A stretch of DNA of 64,000 bases from Thermus composti (GTDB lineage Bacteria; Deinococcota; Deinococci; Deinococcales; Thermaceae): contig NZ_BMPJ01000010.1 of assembly GCF_014647535.1 (NCBI RefSeq), positions 18,384 through 82,383 on the forward strand, written 5' to 3'. Below, piece after piece: positions 35,057-44,358 of the stretch. The notes beneath the pieces were generated by a model. The model was not told the DNA's origin. It saw nothing but the letters and a program-made list of their open reading frames with translations, and searched no databases. Position numbers and translations under genes: made by a program. How positions within the stretch are numbered: position 1 is the first letter of the stretch; every line of letters begins with the position of its first letter.

Positions 35057-36762
35057 TCCACGACCTAGCCCACATCCACCCCCCCTTCCCCGAGCTGGGG
35101 GAGGAGGTGGAGCTTTTCCTGGAAACCGAGGCCCGGGAGGGGCTTCTCCTTTACGAGCGGGACGGGGAGTTGCACAAAAAGCCCATGGCCCCTTGGGAAA
35201 AGGGCCTCCGGGTCAAAGTGCCCCTCCACGCAAGCCCCTTCCGCTACTGCTTCCGCCTGCCCCAAGGCTACCTGGGAAGCCACGGCCTGGAGAAGACCCT
35301 TCCCCGCTACGACCGCTTCTTCCACCTCCTCGCCAAGCCCCTTCCCCCGGAGTGGGCCTTGGGAAGGGTTTATTACCAGATCTTCCCCGACCGCTTCCGC
35401 CAGGGCCGCCCCGAGCTTGCCCCTAAGGACGGGGCCTGGCTTTACGGGGGAAAGCCCATCCGGCGCAAGGCCTGGGACGAGCCCCCCGGGGAGGACGGGG
35501 CCCGGGAGTTCTACGGGGGGGATTTGTGGGGGGTCCTGGAGGCCCTCCCCTACCTGGAGGACCTGGGCGTGGAGGTCCTCTACCTCACCCCCATCTTCCA
35601 AAGCCCCAGCAGCCACCGGTACGACACCGAGGACTACCTAAGGGTGGACCCCCACCTGGGGGGGGAGGAGGCCTTAAGGGCCCTTTACGAGGCCCTCGAG
35701 GCCCGGGGCATGAAGCTCATCCTGGACGGGGTCTTCAACCACGTGGGGGCGACCCACCCCTGGTTCCAGAAGGCCCTGGAAGACCCTACCGCCCCCGAGC
35801 GGGGGATGTTCACCTTTTATCCGGACGGGAGCTACGCCAGCTTCTGGGGCGTGAAGCACATGCCCAAGCTGGACTACGCCTCTTTCCTCACCCAAGAGCG
35901 CTTCGTCCATAGCCCCAAGGCCCCCGTCCGCTACTGGATGCGCCTTGCCCACGGCTGGCGGCTGGACGTGGCCCACTCCATCGGGGAAGGGGGCACGAAC
36001 CGGAAAAACGCCCGCTGGCTTAGGGCCTTAGCCCAAGCCGCCAAGGAGGAAAGGCCTGACGCCCTCGTCTTCGGGGAGCTTTCCTACGACACCACCCCCA
36101 CCCTCAGGGCCCACACCCTGGACGGGGCCATGCACTACGCCGGCTTCGCCCACCCGGTGATGGAGTGGCTTTCCGGGAAGGACCTCCACGGGAACCCCGT
36201 GGACGTGGGCCTCAAGGAGGCCTGGCAAACCCTTTGGGACCACTACCAGGCCCTGCCCCTCCAGCTCCGCCACGCCATGTACACCTTCCTCTCCTCCCAC
36301 GACATCCCCCGGGCCCTCTGGCGGCTTAGGGGGGACAAGGAGCGTTTCAAGACCGCCTACGCCCTCCTTTTCGCCTTCCCGGGAAGCCCCGCCCTCTACT
36401 ACGGGGACGAGATCGGCCTCTCCCAGCCCAACCCCTACGCGGTCTGGCGGGGAGACCCCTTCTGCCGCGCCCCCTTTCCCTGGGACGAAAGCCGCTGGGA
36501 CCACGGGCTTTTGGACTTCTTCCGGCGCCTCATAAGGCTCAAGAAAACCCACCCCGTCCTCCGCCGAGGAGGCCTCCTAGCCCTTCCCGCCCCCGAAGGG
36601 GTCCTGGCCTTCAAAAGGCGGCTTGGGGAAGAAGAGATCTGGGCCTTCTTCGCCCCGGAGGGGGCGCGCCTCTCCCTGCCCCCCGGCCTAGACCTCCTTT
36701 CGGGGGAGGAGGTGGCGGGGGAGGTGGAGGCTTCTTACCTCCTCTTCCAGCCCTTAGCCTGA
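35053..36762 (+). CDS. GH13 maltodextrin hydrolase (cyclomaltodextrinase/neopullulanase/alpha-glucosidase type)
   Basis: The 569-residue enzyme has an N-terminal beta domain and a catalytic TIM barrel. The triad is visible: nucleophile D305 in GWRLDVAHS, acid/base E342 in FGELSYD and D417 in FLSSHDIPR, with LDGVFNHVG upstream. It has no signal peptide, so it acts in the cytoplasm on maltodextrins imported by MalEFG. The ATG overlaps the malG stop (ATGA), so it is the last gene of the operon. Subfamily (GH13_20-like) is inferred from the overall pattern. Confidence 0.92.
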   Translation: MIHDLAHIHPPFPELGEEVELFLETEAREGLLLYERDGELHKKPMAPWEKGLRVKVPLHASPFRYCFRLPQGYLGSHGLEKTLPRYDRFFHLLAKPLPPEWALGRVYYQIFPDRFRQGRPELAPKDGAWLYGGKPIRRKAWDEPPGEDGAREFYGGDLWGVLEALPYLEDLGVEVLYLTPIFQSPSSHRYDTEDYLRVDPHLGGEEALRALYEALEARGMKLILDGVFNHVGATHPWFQKALEDPTAPERGMFTFYPDGSYASFWGVKHMPKLDYASFLTQERFVHSPKAPVRYWMRLAHGWRLDVAHSIGEGGTNRKNARWLRALAQAAKEERPDALVFGELSYDTTPTLRAHTLDGAMHYAGFAHPVMEWLSGKDLHGNPVDVGLKEAWQTLWDHYQALPLQLRHAMYTFLSSHDIPRALWRLRGDKERFKTAYALLFAFPGSPALYYGDEIGLSQPNPYAVWRGDPFCRAPFPWDESRWDHGLLDFFRRLIRLKKTHPVLRRGGLLALPAPEGVLAFKRRLGEEEIWAFFAPEGARLSLPPGLDLLSGEEVAGEVEASYLLFQPLA

Positions 36763-36770
36763 GGCCCGGG

Positions 36771-36776
36771 TATACT
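36771..36776 (+). promoter_or_regulatory. -10 element of mutS2
   Basis: TATACT ends 8 nt before the GTG start of mutS2, suggesting a leaderless or very short-leader mRNA independent of the maltose operon. Confidence 0.5.
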
Positions 36777-36784
36777 TTTCCTTT

Positions 36785-39025
36785 GTGCGGGATGTCCTCG
36801 AGGTCCTGGAGTTCCCCAAGGTCCGCGCCCTCCTCGCCCAAAGGACCAAGACCTCTCTTGGGGAGGAGCTCGCCCAAGGCCTCCTACCCCTCACCCAGGA
36901 GGAGGCCGAGCGCCGCCACGGGCTCACCCAGGAGGCCCTAAGCTACCCCTACGCCCTCCCCGAGGCGGGCGCCCTACGGGAGGCCTGGCGAAGGGCCCGC
37001 GCCGGGGCGAGGCTTACGGGCCCCGAGCTCCTAAGGGCGGCCCAGGCCCTCAAGGAGGCCATGGACCTAAAGGGGGAGCTTCTTCCCCTAAAGAACGCCC
37101 TAAGCCAGGTGGCGGAGGGCATCGGGGACCACACCCCCTTCCTGGAGCGGGTGAAAAAGGCCCTGGACGAGGAGGGGGCGGTGCGGGACGAGGCGAGCCC
37201 CCGCCTCGCCCAGATCCGAAGGGAACTAAGGCCCTTGCGGGAAACCATCCTGGAGCGCCTCTACGCCCTCATGGACCGGCACCGGGAGGCCTTCCAGGAC
37301 CGCTTCGTCACCTTAAGGCGGGACCGGTACTGCGTCCCCGTGAAGGCGGGGATGAGCCACAAGGTGCCCGGGATCCTCCTGGACACCTCCGAGTCGGGGG
37401 CCACCCTCTTCGTGGAGCCCTTCTCCGTGGTGAAGCTCAACAACCGCCTCCAGGCCCTGAGGCTTGCGGAGGAAGAGGAGGTGAACCGGATCCTCCGGGA
37501 GCTTTCCGAGAGGCTCGCCCAGGACGAGGGGATGCCGGAAACCCTAAAGGCCCTGGCCCTTTTGGACCTAGTCCAGGCCCAGGCGGCCCTGGCCCGGGAC
37601 CTGGGGCTTTCCCGCCCCCGCTTCGGGGAGGCCTACGCCCTGGAGGAGGCCTTCCACCCCCTCATCCCGAACCCCGTAAGGAACTCCTTCGCCCTGGACG
37701 AGAAGACCCGCCTCATCCTCATCACCGGGCCCAACATGGGGGGGAAGACCGCCCTCCTAAAGACCCTGGGCCTCGCCGTCCTCATGGCCCAGTCGGGGCT
37801 TTTCGTGGCGGCCAAGAAGGCCCTTTTGGCCTGGCCCGACCGGGTCTATGCCGACATCGGGGACGAGCAGTCCCTCCAGGAGAACCTCTCCACCTTCGCC
37901 GGGCACCTCAAAAGGCTCAAGGAGATGCTGGAGGAGGCCACCCCCCGTAGCCTCGTCCTCATTGACGAGCTGGGAAGCGGCACCGACCCCGAGGAGGGGG
38001 CGGCCCTCTCCCAGGCCATCCTCGAGGCCCTCCTAGAGAGAGGGGTCAAGGGGATGATCACCACCCACCTCTCCCCCCTAAAGGCCTTCGCCCAAGGGAG
38101 GGAAGGCATCCAAAACGCCTCCATGCGCTTTGACCTCGAGGCCTTGCGCCCCACCTACGAGCTCGTCCTCGGGGTGCCGGGGCGGAGCTACGCCCTGGCC
38201 ATCGCCAGGAAGCTTTCCCTCCCCGAGGCGGTGCTGCGCCGGGCCGAGGCCCTTCTGCCCGAGGGGGGAAGGCTGGAAGAGCTTTTGGCAAAGCTGGAGG
38301 CGGAGCGCCTCGCCCTGAGGGAGGAAAGGCGCCGCCTCGAGGCCGAGCTGGCCCGGGCGGAGGCCCTGAGGCGGGAGCTGGAAAAGCGGGAAGCCCTCTA
38401 CGAAGAGGAGCGAAAGGAGCGCCTGAAGGCCCTGGAGGAGGAGGTGCGGGCCAGGCTCCTCCAGGTGGAGGCCGAGATCAAGGCCCTCCGGGAGAAGGCC
38501 AAGACCGAGAGCAAGCGGGACGCCCTAAGGGAGCTCATGGCCCTAAGGGAGCGCTACGCCAAGAAAGCCCCACCTCCCCCCCCACCCCAAGACCTCGCCC
38601 CCGGGGCCCTGGTGGAGGTGCCCTCCTTGGGCAAGCGGGGCCGGGTGGTGGAGCTAAGGGGGGAGGAGGCCTTGGTCCAGGTGGGCCCCCTGAAGCTCAA
38701 CCTGAAGGCCAAGGAGCTAAGGCCCCTCCCCGAGGCCACCCCCCCGAAACCCCTCCTGGCCAGGCCCAGGCGGGAGGTGAAGGAGGTGGACCTCAGGGGC
38801 CTCACCGTGGAGGAGGCCCTTTTGGAGGTGGACCAGGCCCTGGAGGAGGCCCGGGCCCTTGGGCTTCCCACCCTCCGCCTCCTCCACGGCAAGGGGACGG
38901 GGGCCCTCAGGCAGGCCATCCGCGAGGCCCTGCGCCGGGACAAGCGGGTGGAGAGCTTCGCCGACGCCCCGCCCCACGAGGGGGGGCATGGGGTGACGGT
39001 GGTGGTCCTAAAGCCACCGGCTTAG
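36785..39025 (+). CDS. mutS2: MutS2 endonuclease/ATPase
   Basis: The 746-residue protein lacks the mismatch-recognition domain of MutS and consists of core, ATPase and Smr domains. Walker A is GPNMGGKT (about residues 314-321), Walker B is LVLIDELGSGTDPEEG, and a long coiled coil (about 500-600) leads to the C-terminal Smr nuclease domain VDLRGLTVEEALLEVDQAL with HGKGTGAL. MutS2 suppresses homologous recombination or rescues collided ribosomes, depending on species; Thermus MutS2 is known as a branched-DNA nuclease. GTG start. It converges with the thioesterase gene with 4 nt overlap. Confidence 0.95.
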   Translation: MRDVLEVLEFPKVRALLAQRTKTSLGEELAQGLLPLTQEEAERRHGLTQEALSYPYALPEAGALREAWRRARAGARLTGPELLRAAQALKEAMDLKGELLPLKNALSQVAEGIGDHTPFLERVKKALDEEGAVRDEASPRLAQIRRELRPLRETILERLYALMDRHREAFQDRFVTLRRDRYCVPVKAGMSHKVPGILLDTSESGATLFVEPFSVVKLNNRLQALRLAEEEEVNRILRELSERLAQDEGMPETLKALALLDLVQAQAALARDLGLSRPRFGEAYALEEAFHPLIPNPVRNSFALDEKTRLILITGPNMGGKTALLKTLGLAVLMAQSGLFVAAKKALLAWPDRVYADIGDEQSLQENLSTFAGHLKRLKEMLEEATPRSLVLIDELGSGTDPEEGAALSQAILEALLERGVKGMITTHLSPLKAFAQGREGIQNASMRFDLEALRPTYELVLGVPGRSYALAIARKLSLPEAVLRRAEALLPEGGRLEELLAKLEAERLALREERRRLEAELARAEALRRELEKREALYEEERKERLKALEEEVRARLLQVEAEIKALREKAKTESKRDALRELMALRERYAKKAPPPPPPQDLAPGALVEVPSLGKRGRVVELRGEEALVQVGPLKLNLKAKELRPLPEATPPKPLLARPRREVKEVDLRGLTVEEALLEVDQALEEARALGLPTLRLLHGKGTGALRQAIREALRRDKRVESFADAPPHEGGHGVTVVVLKPPA

Positions 39026-39429
39026 GAGGGAAGGTCTCTCCCCTCCAGCTCGGCGATCCGGTCCCGCACCGCCTGAGGGATAGGGGCGGGCCTGCCCCCT
39101 TCCAGCCAGACCAAAACCCCGATCCCCTTGGCGGCGGGCTGTCCGTTAGCGGTGATGAAGTGCTCCATGTGGAGGCTGGAGCGGCCGATCCTCAGGGTGC
39201 GCACCCCCACATAGACCTCGTCCTCCAGGAGGATGGGCTTCAGGTAGTCCACCTCCATCCGGGCCACCACGAAGTGGCCCTCCTCCAGCCAGTCCGGGGA
39301 GATCCTCTGGAAATAGCGGATGCGGGCCAGCTCCATGTAGGAGAGAAACACGGCGTTGTTCACGTGCCCCAAAGGGTCCAAATCCCGGAAGCGCACGTCC
39401 ACCCGGACCGTAACCGGAAATCCCTCCAT
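39022..39429 (-). CDS. Hotdog-fold acyl-CoA thioesterase (4HBT family)
   Basis: The 135-residue protein has the 4HBT signature VRFRDLDPLGHVNNAVFLSY, with the aspartate that acts in hydrolysis, followed by MELARIRYF. It is expected to hydrolyse acyl-CoA or aryl-CoA thioesters. TATAAA on the minus strand (39443-39438) ends 8 nt before the ATG, another predicted leaderless gene. Confidence 0.93.
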   Translation of the reverse strand: MEGFPVTVRVDVRFRDLDPLGHVNNAVFLSYMELARIRYFQRISPDWLEEGHFVVARMEVDYLKPILLEDEVYVGVRTLRIGRSSLHMEHFITANGQPAAKGIGVLVWLEGGRPAPIPQAVRDRIAELEGRDLPS

Positions 39430-39510
39430 GGGCTTAGTTTATACCTTAGATCTTCCCGGACAACTAAAGGGTGTATCCCCTCCGCTTTAAGCTTCCGGGA
39501 AGGGGTAAGC

Positions 39511-39582
39511 ATGGACGCCCTAGGCCCCGGCTTTACCGCGCCTTCAGGGCCTCGCGTCCACCTCGAGCCCCTGGCCTATTGA
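39511..39582 (+). CDS. Possible 23-residue small ORF
   Basis: An ATG at 39511 with AAGGGG about 5 nt upstream opens 23 codons to TGA at 39580-39582, using the same codon style as the neighbours. It lies in the 186-nt gap between the thioesterase and pepF genes. There is no homology that I recognise; it may be a leader peptide or chance. Confidence 0.25.
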   Translation: MDALGPGFTAPSGPRVHLEPLAY

Positions 39583-39603
39583 GGCCCTGACCCGCCGGTC
39601 AGG

Positions 39604-39609
39604 TATAGT
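39604..39609 (+). promoter_or_regulatory. -10 element of pepF, predicted leaderless
   Basis: TATAGT ends 6 nt before the ATG at 39616. Two short inverted repeats (GGCCCTGA / CCGGTCAGG region, 39583-39603) lie just before it. Confidence 0.55.
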
Positions 39610-39615
39610 GGGGGC

Positions 39616-41307
39616 ATGACCGAGACCACCTGGGACCTAACCCCCCTCTTCCCCAGCCTGGAAAGCCCCGAGTTCCAGAGGGCCTGGGAGGACCTCAAAG
39701 GGGAGATCGGCCGCCTCAAAGGGCTTTTGGAAGAGGCCGCCCCCCTTTCCCAGGTCCTGGCCTCCCTGGACGCCCTCCTGGAGAAGGCCACCCCCCTTTG
39801 GGCCTACCTTTACGCCCGCTACAGCGCCGACACCCGGGACGAGGCCGCCCTCGCCAAGCTCTCGGAGCTTGAGGTCCTCTTCCTGGACTTCCAGCGCCTA
39901 AGGCCAAGGCTCACCCGCTACCTGGCCCTGCAGGACCCCATGGAGGCGGGCCCCTACCGAATCCTGGTGGAGGAGGCCAAGGAGGAGGCCCTCCACATGA
40001 TGCCCGAGGGGGAGGAGGTCCTGGCGGCGGAGCTATCCCTCTCGGGAAGGCAGGCCTGGGCCAAGCTCCACGAGAGCCTCACCAGCCAGATCACCGCCCT
40101 GGTGGACGGGGAGGAGATGCCCATAAGCCAGGTGCGCAACCTCTACTTCCGCCCCGAGGAAGAGGTGCGGAAGAAGGCCTACGAGGCGGAGCTCAAGGCC
40201 TGGGAGGCCCACGAGGTGCCCCTGGCCTTCGCCTTAAACGGGGTGAAGGGGGAGGCCAGCGTCCTAAACCGCCGCCGGGGCTATAGGGACGACCTCGAGC
40301 CCACCCTCCACAGAAACCGCATCACCAGGAAAGCCCTAAAAGCCATGCAGGAGGCGGTGCGGGAAAGCCTTCCCCTCTTCCGCCGCTACTACCTCCTCAA
40401 GGCCAAGGCCTTAGGGAAGGAACAGCTGGACTGGTGGGACCTCTTCGCCCCCATCGGGAAGGGCCGGCGCTGGAGCTTAGAGGAGGCCCGGGCCTTCATC
40501 CCCGCCAAGCTCGCCGCCCTGGTGCCCAACGCCGCCAAGGTGGCGGAGATGGCCTTCGCCGAGCGCTGGATGGACCTTCTCCCACGAAAAGGCAAGGTGG
40601 GCGGGGCCTACTGCATGCCCAGGGGCGGGGGGAAAAGCCTTATCCTCGCCAACTACGAGGAAAGCTTTGAATCTATCTCCACCCTGGCCCACGAGCTAGG
40701 CCACGCCTACCACAACTTCGCCCTGGCCCAGGCCCCCGCCTCCTTAAGGGAGGTCCCCATGACCCTGGCGGAGACCGCCAGCATCATGAACGAGACCCTG
40801 GTGGTGGAGGCGGCCCTCAAGGAGGCCTCCCCCGAGGAGGGCCTCCTCATCCTGGACGCCTACCTGCAAGGGGCGGCCCAGGTGGTGGTGGACATCCATA
40901 GCCGCTTCCTCTTTGAGTCCTGGGTCTTCCAAAAGCGCAAGGAGCGGGAACTTTCCCCAAGGGAGTTCAAGGAGCTCATGCTCAAGGCCCAGGAGGAGGC
41001 CTACGGGGAGGTCCTGGCCACCCGCCACCCCTACATGTGGGCGGTGAAGGGGCACTACTACGGGGCGGACTTCTACAACTACCCCTACACCTTCGGCCTC
41101 CTCTTCGGGCTTGCCGTCTACCAGAAGGCCAAGGAGGACCCCCGCTTCGCCGAGGGCTACGAGGCCCTTTTGGCCCAGTCGGGCATGTACCCCGCCCAGG
41201 AGCTGGCCCGCCGCCACGGCTTTGACCTGGAAAGCCCCGCCTTCTGGCGCCAGGGGATTAGGATCTTGGAGGAGAAGGTGGCGGAGCTGGAAAGGAGGCT
41301 CGCCTGA
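39616..41307 (+). CDS. pepF: M3-family oligoendopeptidase F
   Basis: The 563-residue cytoplasmic zinc peptidase has the HExxH motif in LAHELGHAYHNFALA (first His about residue 359) and the third ligand glutamate in ETASIMNETL some 25 residues on. It breaks down short peptides, which fits the oligopeptide importer in this window. It resembles the PepF/M3 clade of thermophiles in length. The LMW phosphatase gene follows 35 nt later. Confidence 0.94.
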   Translation: MTETTWDLTPLFPSLESPEFQRAWEDLKGEIGRLKGLLEEAAPLSQVLASLDALLEKATPLWAYLYARYSADTRDEAALAKLSELEVLFLDFQRLRPRLTRYLALQDPMEAGPYRILVEEAKEEALHMMPEGEEVLAAELSLSGRQAWAKLHESLTSQITALVDGEEMPISQVRNLYFRPEEEVRKKAYEAELKAWEAHEVPLAFALNGVKGEASVLNRRRGYRDDLEPTLHRNRITRKALKAMQEAVRESLPLFRRYYLLKAKALGKEQLDWWDLFAPIGKGRRWSLEEARAFIPAKLAALVPNAAKVAEMAFAERWMDLLPRKGKVGGAYCMPRGGGKSLILANYEESFESISTLAHELGHAYHNFALAQAPASLREVPMTLAETASIMNETLVVEAALKEASPEEGLLILDAYLQGAAQVVVDIHSRFLFESWVFQKRKERELSPREFKELMLKAQEEAYGEVLATRHPYMWAVKGHYYGADFYNYPYTFGLLFGLAVYQKAKEDPRFAEGYEALLAQSGMYPAQELARRHGFDLESPAFWRQGIRILEEKVAELERRLA

Positions 41308-41342
41308 CGCCCTTCTGACCCAAGGGGCTTAGGCTTTGGGGG

Positions 41343-41796
41343 ATGCGGGTCCTCGTCCTTTGCACCCACAACTCCGCCCGGAGCCAGATGGCGGAGGCTT
41401 GGCTTAAGCGCTTCGCCCGGGAGCTTGGGGTGGACCTCGAGGTCCACTCCGCCGGCACGGAAAAAGACCTTGGTGAAGGAGGAGGCCAAGCGGGTCATGG
41501 CCGAGGTGGGGCTGGACCTCTCGGAGCACACCTCCAAGACCCTCTTGGAGGTCCCCGACCCCTGGAACTTTGACCTGGTCCTCACCGTCTGCGACCAGGC
41601 CGAGGAGGCCTGCCCCGCCTACCCCGCCCGGACCCAAAAGCGCCACGTCTCCTTCCCCGACCCCACGGGGAAGCCCCTGGAGGCCTGGCAAGCGGTGCGG
41701 GACGCCCTGGGGAGGATGGCCCGCTTCCTGGTGGAAGCCCTCAAGGAGGGGCGGGTGCCGAGCGACGAGGAACTCCGGGAAAAGGCGGGGCTTTAG
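41343..41796 (+). pseudogene. Low-molecular-weight phosphatase/arsenate reductase-like gene with a frameshift
   Basis: The first frame (from ATG 41343) encodes the P-loop [19 protein letters not shown] of the LMW tyrosine phosphatase/thioredoxin-linked ArsC family, then HSAGTEK. After the run A5 at 41461-41465 this frame loses homology, and the conserved continuation ([20 protein letters not shown], then [16 protein letters not shown] and FPDPTGKPLEAW) is in the +1-shifted frame, ending at TAG 41794-41796. Removing one A restores a single 150-residue protein, reading [14 protein letters not shown]. It may be a real lesion, a sequencing error in a homopolymer, or a gene rescued by slippage. 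TAGGCT (41330-41335) is 7 nt before the ATG. Confidence 0.85.
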
Positions 41797-42494
41797 GGCT
41801 TGTCCCCCACGTGGATGGCCGCCACCCCGAAGGTAAGGAGCTCGTAGGCCACGGAAAACCCCGCCCCCTCCATCAGGGCCTTCAGGGCCTCGGGGGTGGG
41901 GAAGGCCTCCACGCTTTCGGGAAGGTACCGGTAGGCCCCGAAGTTCCCGGAAAGAAGCCCCCCTAGAAGGGGCAGGACCCGCTGGAAGTAGACCCGGTAG
42001 ACGAGGCCAAAGGCCCCCCTGGGGGGCGGGGGGAACTCCAGGAGGACGAGCCTCCCCCCAGGGGCCAGGACCCGGTAAAGCTCCCTTAGGGCCTTCTCGT
42101 AGTCGGCGAAGTTGCGGAAGCCAAAGGCGATGGTCACGGCGTCAAAGGCCCCATCAGGGAAGGGGAGGGCGAGGGCGTCGGCCTCGAGGAAGGCCACCTC
42201 GAGGCCCCTAGAAGCCGCCTTCCTCCGGGCGATCTCCAGCATGGGAGGGGCGAAGTCCGCCCCCACCACCTCCGCCTCCGGGGCCCTTTCCTTGAGCAAA
42301 AGGGCCAGATCCCCCGTGCCCGTGGCCAGGTCCAGGATGCGCCTCGGGGCCTTCTCCAGGGCCAAGGCCACTGCCCGCCGCCGCCAGCGGAGGTCCGCCC
42401 CGAAAGAGAGGAGGCGGTTCAGGAGATCGTAGCGGGGGGCGATCTCCGAGAACATCCGCCGCACCCTCTTGGCCTTTTCTTCGGGTGCCACCAC
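41793..42494 (-). CDS. ubiE: UbiE/MenG quinone C-methyltransferase
   Basis: The 233-residue SAM-dependent enzyme methylates demethylmenaquinone, the last step to the menaquinone used by the bc complex. The segments FSEIAPRYDLLNRLLSFG, LDLATGTGDLALLL (SAM motif) and FGFRNFADYEKALRELYRVLAPGG are diagnostic. GTG start; TAGACT on the minus strand (42506-42501) is 6 nt upstream. The 3' end overlaps the phosphatase gene by 4 nt. Confidence 0.93.
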   Translation of the reverse strand: MVAPEEKAKRVRRMFSEIAPRYDLLNRLLSFGADLRWRRRAVALALEKAPRRILDLATGTGDLALLLKERAPEAEVVGADFAPPMLEIARRKAASRGLEVAFLEADALALPFPDGAFDAVTIAFGFRNFADYEKALRELYRVLAPGGRLVLLEFPPPPRGAFGLVYRVYFQRVLPLLGGLLSGNFGAYRYLPESVEAFPTPEALKALMEGAGFSVAYELLTFGVAAIHVGDKP

Positions 42495-42530
42495 GGGGGG
42501 AGTCTAGCACGAAAGGCCCCCCTCTTGGGG

Positions 42531-42536
42531 TAAAAT
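42531..42536 (+). promoter_or_regulatory. -10 element of the orphan permease operon
   Basis: TAAAAT ends 7 nt before the GTG at 42544. The divergent -10 of ubiE is about 25 nt away. Confidence 0.5.
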
Positions 42537-42543
42537 CCTCCGC

Positions 42544-44358
42544 GTGTTGACGGACCGCAAGCGCCTGGGGCTCCTCGTCCTCCTGGGAGGGGGGCTCACC
42601 CTCCTCCTCTGGTACTTTTCGCCCTGGGCCGTGCCCCACCGGATCTTCGGCGGGGAGGGGGTGCTCCTCAACCCCTTCGGCCACCACCTTCCCCAAGGAA
42701 GCCTTCCCCAAGGCTACCGGGACGGCTGGCTCTACCCCATCTTCTACCTCTCCCTGGCCTGGCTCGGCCTAAGCCTCCTCCTCCCCTGGACCAAGGCCGC
42801 CCCCAAGGGGCTCTACTGGGCGGGGGCCCTTGGGCTTGGCCTTTTCCTCCTCACCTACCTCCTCTTCCAAGGGAGCGTGGCCCAGGTGAACGCCGGGGCG
42901 GAAAGGCCCGTTCTAAGGCGGTTTAGCCTGGGGCTTGGGAGCTACGCCACCTTGGCCTATAGCCTCTACCTCCTCCTCCTGGCCCGGGTCTTCTCCCCGG
43001 GGGGGCTCGCCTTTTTGGTGCGCCGGCGGGGGGTGGTGGTGCCCCTCTTTTCCCTCCTTCTGGCCTCGGGCATCGGCGGGGTCATCGTAGCGGTCCTGAA
43101 GGAAAGCCCCGGGGAGGCCCAGGGCCTCAGGGAAAGCCTGATGCTGAAGCTAGACCTCATCACCTACACCTACCAGCTCCTCTATAGCCCCCTGGTAAAC
43201 CCCTCCGGGTTCCTGCAAAGCCTCCTCCTGGCCACCCCCCTCGTCTTCACCGGCCTGGCGGTGGCCTTGGGGTTTAGGGGCGGCCTCTTCAACATCGGGG
43301 CCTCGGGGCAGCTCATCCTGGGGGCCATCGCCGCCATGCTGGTGGGGGTGTACCTGCCCGGGCCCAGGTGGCTGGTGCTTCCCTTGGCCATCCTGGCCGC
43401 CGCCCTAGCGGGGGGGCTTTGGGGGGCGCTGCCCGGCTGGCTCAAGGCCCGCTTCGGGGCCCACGAGGTGATCAACACCATCATGCTGAACTACATCGCC
43501 GCAAGCCTTTTCCTCTTCCTCATCTCCGCCAACGAGTACAAGTTCTTCGGCCGCACCCTCTACCTCCCCTTCAAGTACCCGGGGTACGAGGCCCGGAGCT
43601 ACGAGATCCGGCCTGAGGCCCGCATCCCCCACTGGACCGACCTGGTGGCCCCCGGGGGGGAGCTCTCCTTCGCCCTGCCCTTGGCCCTCCTCCTGGGACT
43701 TTTGGGCTACTTTCTGGTGCGGAAGAGCCTGGGGCACCGGGTGTTGGGGGCCCTTCTTCTGGGGGCGGGGGGCTACCTGGTGGGAGGGCTTCTCCCCGGG
43801 CCAGAGGTGGCCTTCGGCCCCGACCTCACCTCCGTGCGCCTGAACGGGGCCTTTCTTCTGGCCTTGGGGGCGCTTTTCTTCTTCCACTTCTACGTCTTCC
43901 GCACCGTGGGGGGGTATGAGCTGCGGGCTTTGGGCCTCGCCCCCAAGGCGGCGGAGTACGGGGGCGTGCGGGCAGGGCAGAAGATGGTCTGGGTCATGTT
44001 TTTGGCGGGGGCCTTGGCGGGGCTTGCCGCCACCCACTACGTTTTGGGCGGGGGGATTGACGAGTACCGCCTGAAGCAGTCCCTCCCCTACTCCGTGGGG
44101 TTTGACGGCATCGCCGTGGCCCTCATGGGCCAGAACACCCCCTTGGGCGTGGGGCTTGCCGCCTGGCTTTTCGGCATCCTCCTCACGGGAGGGCTCCAGG
44201 TGAACCTGCAGCTGGGCATCAGCCGGGAGCTGGTCTCGGTCCTTCAGGCCCTGATCGTCCTCTTCGTCGCCGCAGGAGGCTTTTTGCCCCGCTACTTCAC
44301 CGACCCCCTGAGGGCGGCGGAAGTGGAACTCAAGGCGGAAAAGGAGGTGAAGGAATGA
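42544..44358 (+). CDS. ABC transporter permease (BPD_transp_2 type, nucleoside/simple sugar), enlarged
   Basis: The 604-residue membrane protein carries the family core LFNIGASGQLILGAIAAMLVG followed by FGAHEVINTIMLNYIAASLF, as in YufP/RnsB-type nucleoside permeases. Usual members have about 350 residues. Here about 200 N-terminal residues add further helices (from VLLGGGLTLLLWYFSPW), and a second insertion (about residues 330-440) separates the core halves before LRALGLAPKAAEYGGVR. It is coupled by ATGA to a second permease. The ATPase and lipoprotein of such systems are absent from this window. Confidence 0.88.
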   Translation: MLTDRKRLGLLVLLGGGLTLLLWYFSPWAVPHRIFGGEGVLLNPFGHHLPQGSLPQGYRDGWLYPIFYLSLAWLGLSLLLPWTKAAPKGLYWAGALGLGLFLLTYLLFQGSVAQVNAGAERPVLRRFSLGLGSYATLAYSLYLLLLARVFSPGGLAFLVRRRGVVVPLFSLLLASGIGGVIVAVLKESPGEAQGLRESLMLKLDLITYTYQLLYSPLVNPSGFLQSLLLATPLVFTGLAVALGFRGGLFNIGASGQLILGAIAAMLVGVYLPGPRWLVLPLAILAAALAGGLWGALPGWLKARFGAHEVINTIMLNYIAASLFLFLISANEYKFFGRTLYLPFKYPGYEARSYEIRPEARIPHWTDLVAPGGELSFALPLALLLGLLGYFLVRKSLGHRVLGALLLGAGGYLVGGLLPGPEVAFGPDLTSVRLNGAFLLALGALFFFHFYVFRTVGGYELRALGLAPKAAEYGGVRAGQKMVWVMFLAGALAGLAATHYVLGGGIDEYRLKQSLPYSVGFDGIAVALMGQNTPLGVGLAAWLFGILLTGGLQVNLQLGISRELVSVLQALIVLFVAAGGFLPRYFTDPLRAAEVELKAEKEVKE

